A stretch of 64,000 bases of DNA from Rufibacter tibetensis (GTDB lineage Bacteria > Bacteroidota > Bacteroidia > Cytophagales > Hymenobacteraceae), in contig NZ_CP012643.1 in NCBI RefSeq assembly GCF_001310085.1, positions 1,023,001 through 1,087,000 of the forward strand, read 5' to 3'. Shown here piece after piece: positions 58,114-64,000 of this stretch. Both the position numbers and the translations under genes were made by a program. Position 1 is the first letter of the stretch. Each line of letters opens with the position of its first letter. Under the pieces are notes generated by a model. It was not told the DNA's origin, made no database searches, and saw nothing but the letters and a program-made list of their open reading frames with translations.

Positions 58114-59388
58114 ATGTTCTCACCCATAAACAAAAGAGTACTAGGAACTTGTTTTCTAAAAATAAGTGCTATTGCTGCTTTTATGCTTTCTGCCCCAACT
58201 GCGCAGGCGCAAGTAACCACTACCTCTGCACAAGACTCAGTGATAGCTCAACCTAAAGCCCCAGAGGCTGCTCCTAAAGCGCATTGGTATGATAAAATAT
58301 CGCTTCGCGGATACGTGCAAATCAGGTACAACCGCCTGCTGGAAACCAACCCGCAGTTGAAAACAGAATATGACAAATCTGTTGGCGACAAAGGCGGATT
58401 CCTGATCAGACGGGCTCGTATGGTGTTCAGCGGAAATGTGCATGAACGTGTGTATATCTACATTCAACCAGACTTTGCCTCCACTCCATCCGGCAGTTCT
58501 GCCATCCACTTTGTCCAACTCAGAGACGCTTACTTTGATTTGTCCCTTGACAAACAAAAGGAGTTTAGACTACGGGTGGGCCAAAGCAAGGTGCCTTACG
58601 GGTTTGAGAACATGCAATCAAGCCAGAACCGCCTTACCCTTGACCGGAACGATGCCCTGAACAGTGCCTTGCCTAATGAACGTGATTTAGGTGTGATGTT
58701 CTACTGGGCCCCAGACCACATCAGAAAAAGATTCAGTGAATTGGCGAACGGCCGCATGAAAGGCTCTGGTGACTACGGCGTGTTTGGGTTAGGTATTTAC
58801 AACGGCCAAACCGCCAACCGCCAGGAAGCCAACAATAATCAACACATAGTAGCGCGTCTTGCCTATCCTTTCGCGTTCAAGAACGGTCAGATAGTGGAGC
58901 CCGGCATCCAGGCCTACACCGGTTTGTACACCGTTACCTCAGACCAATTGAGCAGCAGTGCCATCAAAGGAGGAGACTTCAGAGACGAACGAGTGGCCGC
59001 CAGCTTGGTGGTGTATCCGCAACCGTTTGGCTTTCAGGCAGAATATAACGTGGGCAGAGGCCCAGAATTTGACCCAGCCACTAAAACCATCCAGACCAAA
59101 TCTTTAACCGGCGGTTATGCTCAGGCTATGTACGCCTTCTCTATAGGAGACCACAACTTTATACCGTTTTTGAAAGCCCAATTTTATGAAGGAGGCAAGA
59201 AAGCGGAAACCGATGCCCGGTACAACAAAGTATATGAAACGGAAATTGGGTTAGAGTGGCAGCCATTGGCTAACTTTGAGTTGGCCACCCAATACACCAT
59301 CTCAGACCGGACTACCAAAGATGCCCGGGCACTTAACAATCGTCAGCACGGCCGATTCTTACGGTTACAAGCTCAATTTAACTTTTAA
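58114..59388 (+). CDS. OprO/OprP-like phosphate-selective porin
   Basis: A 424-residue outer-membrane beta-barrel. Signal peptide ends at AQAQ near residue 31. The mature chain has the family openings RGYVQIRYNRLLETNPQL and DKGGFLIRRARMVFSGNVHERVYIYIQPD, and alternating barrel strands to the end, FLRLQAQFNF. OprO/P porins select phosphate or pyrophosphate anions. ATG 58114 is chosen over 58066 because the signal peptide starts there. Directly followed by pstS (28-base gap), so it delivers phosphate to the periplasmic binding protein. Confidence 0.92.
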   Translation: MFSPINKRVLGTCFLKISAIAAFMLSAPTAQAQVTTTSAQDSVIAQPKAPEAAPKAHWYDKISLRGYVQIRYNRLLETNPQLKTEYDKSVGDKGGFLIRRARMVFSGNVHERVYIYIQPDFASTPSGSSAIHFVQLRDAYFDLSLDKQKEFRLRVGQSKVPYGFENMQSSQNRLTLDRNDALNSALPNERDLGVMFYWAPDHIRKRFSELANGRMKGSGDYGVFGLGIYNGQTANRQEANNNQHIVARLAYPFAFKNGQIVEPGIQAYTGLYTVTSDQLSSSAIKGGDFRDERVAASLVVYPQPFGFQAEYNVGRGPEFDPATKTIQTKSLTGGYAQAMYAFSIGDHNFIPFLKAQFYEGGKKAETDARYNKVYETEIGLEWQPLANFELATQYTISDRTTKDARALNNRQHGRFLRLQAQFNF

Positions 59389-59416
59389 GCCGATTACAAA
59401 TAACTGACGTAAAAGC

Positions 59417-60415
59417 ATGAAAACTACATCTATGAAATCAATTAAAACCCAGGTAAGCAGCTTATTGGTGGCTACTTTACTTCTAGGCGCTTGTGGTGGA
59501 AATACCAAAGAAAGCAATGGCACCGATAGCGGCGAAAACGTAACTGGCAGCATCCAGATTGACGGTTCTTCTACAGTTTACCCAGTTACCGAAGCTGTGG
59601 CGGAGGAATTCAGAACCGAAGCGCCTGACGTAAAAGTGACCGTGGGCGTGTCTGGTACCGGTGGCGGATTCAAGAAATTTGTGCGCGGTGAAACCGACAT
59701 GAACAATTCTTCCCGCTCAATCAAAGAGGAGGAAGCCAAACAAGCTCAGGAAGCCAACATTTCTTTCATTGAGTTGCCTATCACCTATGACGGCCTAACC
59801 GTAGTGGTACACCCAGAAAACACCTGGGCTACCACCATGACAGTGGCTGAGCTGAAGAAAATCTGGGAGCCCGCCGCTCAAGGTAAGATTACCAGATGGA
59901 ACCAGATTCGTCCGGAGTGGCCAAACCAAGAAATTCATTTGTTTGGCGCAGGTGTAGAGTCAGGCACATATGACTACTTTACAGAAGCTATTGTAGGAGA
60001 AAGCCACGCCAGCCGCGGAGATTATACCGCCTCTGAAGATGACAACGTGCTGGTACAAGGCGTGTCTACCGACAAAAATGCTTTAGGCTTCTTTGGGTAC
60101 GCATATTACCTGGAGAACAAAGGCAAATTGAAAGCGGTAGCAATTGATGACCAGAACGATGCTAACGGAAAAGGACCTATCATGCCATCTGTTGAAACTG
60201 TGAAAAACGGCACCTATGCCCCGCTTTCCAGACCGCTGTTCATCTACGTAAACTCTAAAGCTGCCAGCAGACCAGAGGTAGTGAAGTTTGTCAACTTCTA
60301 CCTTGACAATGCCAGCGAGCTAAGCAGCGAAGTAGGTTACATTCCGCTTCCGGCAGAGGAGATCAAAAAACAGAAACAGAAATTTCAGGAGTTTGCCTCT
60401 GGCTTGAAGAAATAA
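59417..60415 (+). CDS. pstS: Phosphate ABC transporter substrate-binding lipoprotein
   Basis: A 332-residue PstS. Lipobox LLGAC (Cys26) anchors it on the periplasmic side. Phosphate-binding segments are [36 protein letters not shown] and [17 protein letters not shown], as in PstS/SphX. It captures phosphate for the PstCAB transporter. ATG 59417 is used; 59432 is a near alternative start. A 34-bp perfect hairpin lies between this gene and pstC, which may set a higher pstS level or stop most transcription. Confidence 0.95.
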   Translation: MKTTSMKSIKTQVSSLLVATLLLGACGGNTKESNGTDSGENVTGSIQIDGSSTVYPVTEAVAEEFRTEAPDVKVTVGVSGTGGGFKKFVRGETDMNNSSRSIKEEEAKQAQEANISFIELPITYDGLTVVVHPENTWATTMTVAELKKIWEPAAQGKITRWNQIRPEWPNQEIHLFGAGVESGTYDYFTEAIVGESHASRGDYTASEDDNVLVQGVSTDKNALGFFGYAYYLENKGKLKAVAIDDQNDANGKGPIMPSVETVKNGTYAPLSRPLFIYVNSKAASRPEVVKFVNFYLDNASELSSEVGYIPLPAEEIKKQKQKFQEFASGLKK

Positions 60416-60424
60416 CCAATTACC

Positions 60425-60506
60425 ACCGGTATCACCAACTGCCACCTGCTTTTAAGTCGTATTCTTGAAATAGACTTAAAAGCAGGTGGCAGTTGGTGAT
60501 ACCGGT
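60425..60506 (+). terminator. 34-bp perfect hairpin between pstS and pstC
   Basis: 60425-60458 (ACCGGTATCACCAACTGCCA and on) pairs exactly with 60473-60506, with a 14-base AT-rich loop. No T-run follows directly, so it may be a processing or attenuation site rather than a full stop; pstCAB lie 120 bases on. Confidence 0.75.
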
Positions 60507-60630
60507 TTCCTAAAAATAATTTATCCTGTTGCTGTGCTGAGCAAGCAAAATAACCAGCAAAAGACATTTATCTTTGTTTTAAATAGGCAAAGCATTACTA
60601 TAGCTTTGCCACACCTAAACTCCCAGCAGG

Positions 60631-61506
60631 TTGAAACTATCGGAGAAAATCATTGAGAGTCTGTTATGGTTGGCTGCCGTCATTACCATTCTGATCACCG
60701 CAGGAATTATTTGGGTGCTACTGGCAGGCTCCATTCCCTTCTTCCAGGAAGTTTCGGTGATAGAGTTCCTCACCGAAAAGGAATGGACGCCTCTTTTCGC
60801 TCAGAAGCACTTTGGTATTCTGCCTTTAGTGGCGGGTACTTTTCTGACCACCGCCATTGCAATTGCCGTGGCTCTGCCTATTGGCTTAACCATTGCCGTA
60901 TACCTAAACGAGTACGCTCCTGGCAGTCTGAAGCGGAGCATCAAACCTTTGCTTGAAATTTTGGCTACCATTCCTACAGTAGTCTATGGTTTCTTTGCCC
61001 TTACTGTGGTAACCCCGTTTCTACAAAGCTTTATACCCGGGCTGGCCGGGTTCAATGCGCTATCAGCGGGCATTGTCATGGGCATCATGATCATTCCTAT
61101 GATTTCTTCTTTGAGCGAAGATGCCATCAGTTCAGTACCAAAATCTTTGCGCGAGGCTTCGTACGGCATGGGTTCCACCCGCTTGCAGACGGCGTTCAGG
61201 GTGATGGTACCGGCCGCTTCCTCGGGCATTATTGTATCTGTGATTCTGGCTATTTCTAGGGCAGTAGGTGAAACCATGATTGTGGCCATTGCTGCCGGGC
61301 AGCAACCGCGCCTGACGCTGAACCCGCTGGTACCTATTGAAACCATTACTACCTACATTGTACAGGTAAGCCTAGGCGACGTACCCCACGGTTCACTGGA
61401 GTACCGGACCATTTTTGCGGCAGGTATTGTTCTGTTCGTTTTTACCTTCGGGCTGAACAATCTCAGCTTCTGGATCAAAAAGAAATATCAGGAGAAGTAT
61501 GACTAG
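60631..61506 (+). CDS. pstC: Phosphate ABC transporter permease PstC
   Basis: A 291-residue inner-membrane permease with about six helices. The substrate-channel motif and the EAA-loop region are visible in [26 protein letters not shown] with the usual conserved Gly, and the family pattern [34 protein letters not shown] early on. Start codon is TTG (60631), the only in-frame start before the first helix. It overlaps pstA by 8 bases at the end. Confidence 0.94.
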   Translation: MKLSEKIIESLLWLAAVITILITAGIIWVLLAGSIPFFQEVSVIEFLTEKEWTPLFAQKHFGILPLVAGTFLTTAIAIAVALPIGLTIAVYLNEYAPGSLKRSIKPLLEILATIPTVVYGFFALTVVTPFLQSFIPGLAGFNALSAGIVMGIMIIPMISSLSEDAISSVPKSLREASYGMGSTRLQTAFRVMVPAASSGIIVSVILAISRAVGETMIVAIAAGQQPRLTLNPLVPIETITTYIVQVSLGDVPHGSLEYRTIFAAGIVLFVFTFGLNNLSFWIKKKYQEKYD

Positions 61507-62356
61507 ATCCTCCATCAATCAGCTAAAGGACAAAGCCTTTCAGTTCTTTGGCGTCTTATGCATGCTCATTGGACTCGTATTTCTGGCAGCCCTCCTGATA
61601 GACATTATTTCAAGAGGCATGAGCCGCATTGACTGGGATTTCTTAACCAGCTTACCCTCCAGAAGAGCCAGCCGGTCAGGTATTCTAACAGCTTGGGCAG
61701 GCACCTTGTGGATTTTGCTCCTAACCAGTATCATTGCTTTTCCGTTGGGTATCTCAGCGGGGGTGTATTTAGAAGAATATACCCGCAAAACTAAGCTATC
61801 TTCGTTTTTGGAAATCAACATCGCCAACTTGGCGGGTGTGCCGTCCATTATCTATGGACTGCTGGGTTTAGAGATTTTTGTGCGGCAGATGGGCTTAGGC
61901 AGCAGTTTGTTGGCTGGTGCCTTAACCCTCTCGCTACTGATCTTACCCATCGTGATTGTAACCACCCGCGAGGCGCTGAAGGCCGTTCCGCAAAGCGTTC
62001 GCCAAGGATCATATGCCTTGGGGGCCACCAAATGGCAGACTATCTGGCGGCAGGTGCTGCCTGCTTCGTTCGGCGGCATTTTGACGGGCGTCATTCTAGC
62101 GCTTTCCAGAGCCGTGGGTGAGGCCGCCCCGTTGATTGTGGTTGGTGCCTTGGCGTATGTGCCCTTTGTGCCTTCCTCCCCCAACGATGAATTTACCGTA
62201 CTGCCCATCCAGATCTTCAACTGGACTTCCCGGCCTCAGGCCGAGTTCCTGGTGAATGCAGCAGCGGCTATTATTATGTTATTGTTCATCACCTTCCTGC
62301 TGAATGGCATTGCCGTTTACCTGCGTAACAGGCAGCAGAAAAAAATTAAGTGGTAA
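61499..62356 (+). CDS. pstA: Phosphate ABC transporter permease PstA
   Basis: A 285-residue permease partner of PstC, about six helices. [29 protein letters not shown]-type and [38 protein letters not shown] are the family's membrane and EAA-loop signatures. Its start lies within the pstC end, and it is followed after 10 bases by pstB, so the three are translated together. Confidence 0.94.
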   Translation: MTRSSINQLKDKAFQFFGVLCMLIGLVFLAALLIDIISRGMSRIDWDFLTSLPSRRASRSGILTAWAGTLWILLLTSIIAFPLGISAGVYLEEYTRKTKLSSFLEINIANLAGVPSIIYGLLGLEIFVRQMGLGSSLLAGALTLSLLILPIVIVTTREALKAVPQSVRQGSYALGATKWQTIWRQVLPASFGGILTGVILALSRAVGEAAPLIVVGALAYVPFVPSSPNDEFTVLPIQIFNWTSRPQAEFLVNAAAAIIMLLFITFLLNGIAVYLRNRQQKKIKW

Positions 62357-62366
62357 GCGTACCGGC

Positions 62367-63131
62367 ATGAGTAAGAAACAGATCAAATTAGAAGCAAAAG
62401 ACGTGCACGCCTACTACGGCGATTTTCATGCGCTCCGGGGCATTAACATTGTCATGGAAGAGAATACCGTCACTGCTTTCATAGGACCCTCTGGTTGTGG
62501 AAAATCAACGTTCCTGCGGCTGTTCAACCGCATGAATGACTACATTGATGGCTTCAAAACCGAAGGAGAGATTCTGCTGGACGGCGATAACATCTACGCC
62601 AAAAGTGTGCTGGTAGACGAGCTGCGGAAGAAAGTGGGCATGGTGTTTCAAAAGCCCAACCCCTTTCCGAAGAGTATTTTCGAGAACGTAGTGTACGGCC
62701 TCAAAATACAAGGTGTCTCAGACAAAGCAACACTAGTAGAGGCCGCTGAGAAATCTTTGCAGCAGGCAGCGCTTTGGAACGAGGTAAAAGACAACCTAAA
62801 TAAGTCTGCGCTGGCATTGTCTGGCGGGCAGCAACAACGTTTGTGCATTGCTCGGGCACTGGCCATCTCCCCATCTGTGCTGTTGATGGATGAACCTGCC
62901 TCGGCCTTGGACCCTATCTCCACCGCCAAAATTGAAGAATTAATTCATCAATTAAAGGAGCAGTACACCATAGTCATAGTGACTCACAACATGCAGCAAG
63001 CCGGTAGGGTAAGCGATACCACTGCTTTCTTTTACCTGGGTGAACTGGTGGAACATGCCAAAACTAAAACCATCTTCACCAATCCTAAAGACAAGCGTAC
63101 CCAAGATTATATTACAGGCCGGTTTGGGTAA
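62367..63131 (+). CDS. pstB: Phosphate ABC transporter ATP-binding protein PstB
   Basis: A 254-residue ATPase. Walker [10 protein letters not shown] at 40-48, the signature [15 protein letters not shown], and Walker [15 protein letters not shown] are all present; the PstB-specific [21 protein letters not shown] and [20 protein letters not shown] follow. ATG 62367 is the start (the longer frame from 62304 runs into pstA). It drives phosphate import and, with PhoU, phosphate sensing. Confidence 0.96.
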   Translation: MSKKQIKLEAKDVHAYYGDFHALRGINIVMEENTVTAFIGPSGCGKSTFLRLFNRMNDYIDGFKTEGEILLDGDNIYAKSVLVDELRKKVGMVFQKPNPFPKSIFENVVYGLKIQGVSDKATLVEAAEKSLQQAALWNEVKDNLNKSALALSGGQQQRLCIARALAISPSVLLMDEPASALDPISTAKIEELIHQLKEQYTIVIVTHNMQQAGRVSDTTAFFYLGELVEHAKTKTIFTNPKDKRTQDYITGRFG

Positions 63132-63292
63132 GCGACAGTTTCATTATGAAACATTGATTTGACTTCGCTACCTTTTGGGCCTGTTTTCTTAGAAGTCGCC
63201 CTGAAACAAATATGCCAGATTGCAAGAACTTTTCTGGTTTTCTTGTTATCTATACAAACAGTTTTTACCTCAACTGCAGAAAAGCTTTCAAC

Positions 63293-63976
63293 ATGAACCA
63301 TTTAGACAAAGAGCTCCTCGCCATCAAAGACAAAGTAAATGAAATGTGGAGTTTGGTAGAGTTTCAGGTACTTGCAGGAAAAGACGCTCTCCTAAATGGG
63401 GATGAGGAGCTAACCAATAAAATCATAAAGCGTGGCAAAAAAGTAAATGCATATGACATCAAGATTGACCGCATGTGCGAGAACATCTTTGCGTTGTATA
63501 ATCCCGTGGCAGTTGACCTGCGGTGGCTGATGGCTATCTTAAAGATAAACTCTAATATAGAACGCATTGGAGATTCCTCTGAAAGCATTGCGCAATTAAT
63601 TAAAGAAGCCGGTACTCCCATTGACCCTGCCCTACTGGAAACTACGCGGGTATTGGAAATGTATGATGCCGCTGAAGCTATGTTAGCAGACGTGCAACGT
63701 GCGTTTTATGAGGAAAATACAGAACTGGCGCGCGAAATCATTAAGAAAGATAAAATACTGAATAAGATTCATTTAAAAACAGACAAGGTCATCATTAAAT
63801 ATATTCAGGCAAACCCTGAGAACATTGCCCAAAGTTTGAAAGTCTCTGGCATCATCCGGAAACTGGAGCGAATAGGCGACCAAATCACCAACATTGCCGA
63901 GGAAATCATCTTCTATGTAGACGCCAAGGTGGTGAAGCACAAACAAAAAAAGAAACGAAATAAAGATTCTGAGTAG
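63293..63976 (+). CDS. phoU: Phosphate signalling regulator PhoU
   Basis: A 227-residue all-helical PhoU. Two repeats of the PhoU domain are visible, each with an acidic metal-binding stretch: DRMCENIFALYNPVAVDLRWLMAILKINSNIERIGDSSESIAQLI and DKVIIKYIQANPENIAQSLKVSGIIRKLERIGDQITNIAEEIIFYV. PhoU links the Pst transporter to the phosphate-sensing histidine kinase; no PhoR/PhoB pair is in this window. ATG 63293 is used; the longer frame from 63212 is unlikely. Confidence 0.94.
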   Translation: MNHLDKELLAIKDKVNEMWSLVEFQVLAGKDALLNGDEELTNKIIKRGKKVNAYDIKIDRMCENIFALYNPVAVDLRWLMAILKINSNIERIGDSSESIAQLIKEAGTPIDPALLETTRVLEMYDAAEAMLADVQRAFYEENTELAREIIKKDKILNKIHLKTDKVIIKYIQANPENIAQSLKVSGIIRKLERIGDQITNIAEEIIFYVDAKVVKHKQKKKRNKDSE

Positions 63977-64000
63977 TTCTGAAGTTTTACATAGACCAGT

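Overview
The window looks like chromosomal DNA of a Bacteroidota bacterium of the order Cytophagales, most like the Hymenobacteraceae (Rufibacter, Nibribacter or Pontibacter type). The reasons are: Bacteroidota-type promoters (TTG, 19-20 bases, TAnnTTTG) before the tRNA and one OmpA gene; secreted proteins ending in type IX secretion (T9SS) sorting-like tails; many SPII lipoproteins; and several OmpA, DUF2254, PycTM and DUF2238 proteins typical of that phylum. Genus is inference from overall feel, not from a marker gene. There is one tRNA and no rRNA, phage, CRISPR array or transposase.

Positions 1-26.4 kb hold a large carbohydrate locus. It starts with a CDP-paratose-2-epimerase-like enzyme (cut by the window edge), a zinc dehydrogenase, a Gfo/Idh/MocA oxidoreductase, a GT4 glycosyltransferase and three CgeB-like glycosyltransferases, all on +. 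After a lipoprotein, a type-B carboxylesterase, a DUF1080 protein and a polysaccharide deacetylase come a CmoB-like methyltransferase (Rta_06860 type), a NUDIX hydrolase, a stand-alone PycTM (Pycsar effector-like) membrane protein, a DUF2254 protein overlapping a clan-A glycoside hydrolase, myo-inositol-phosphate synthase, a histidine phosphatase, a pyruvyl transferase/FrhB pair, a GT9 protein and a xylosidase-like protein whose barrel motifs are in circularly permuted order, preceded by a tiny CxxC ORF. Together these suggest synthesis of a decorated glycoside or glycan of unknown structure. The spaces between these genes hold composite palindromic repeats.

Positions 26.5-31.6 kb are accessory: an alpha/beta hydrolase, a carbon-nitrogen hydrolase interrupted by an in-frame TAG, and a run of five AT-rich lipoprotein or membrane-protein genes of unknown function separated by palindromic spacers. 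Positions 31.7-48 kb are mostly housekeeping and envelope genes: gamma carbonic anhydrase, radical SAM, endonuclease III, MBL hydrolase, DUF2238, three OmpA-type lipoproteins, accD, a MaoC protein, an old-yellow-enzyme, a cystathionine gamma-synthase-type enzyme, a VTT membrane protein and tRNA-Arg(ACG).

Positions 48-57.5 kb carry a T9SS-type secreted protein, a 1.4 kb gene-free AT-rich stretch, an RCC1-repeat/PKD/T9SS protein broken by one in-frame TAA, a GT2 glycosyltransferase, a four-PAS cytosolic histidine kinase and a small orphan protein. The window ends with a complete phosphate uptake set: OprO/P-like porin, pstS, pstC, pstA, pstB and phoU, with a 34-bp perfect hairpin between pstS and pstC.
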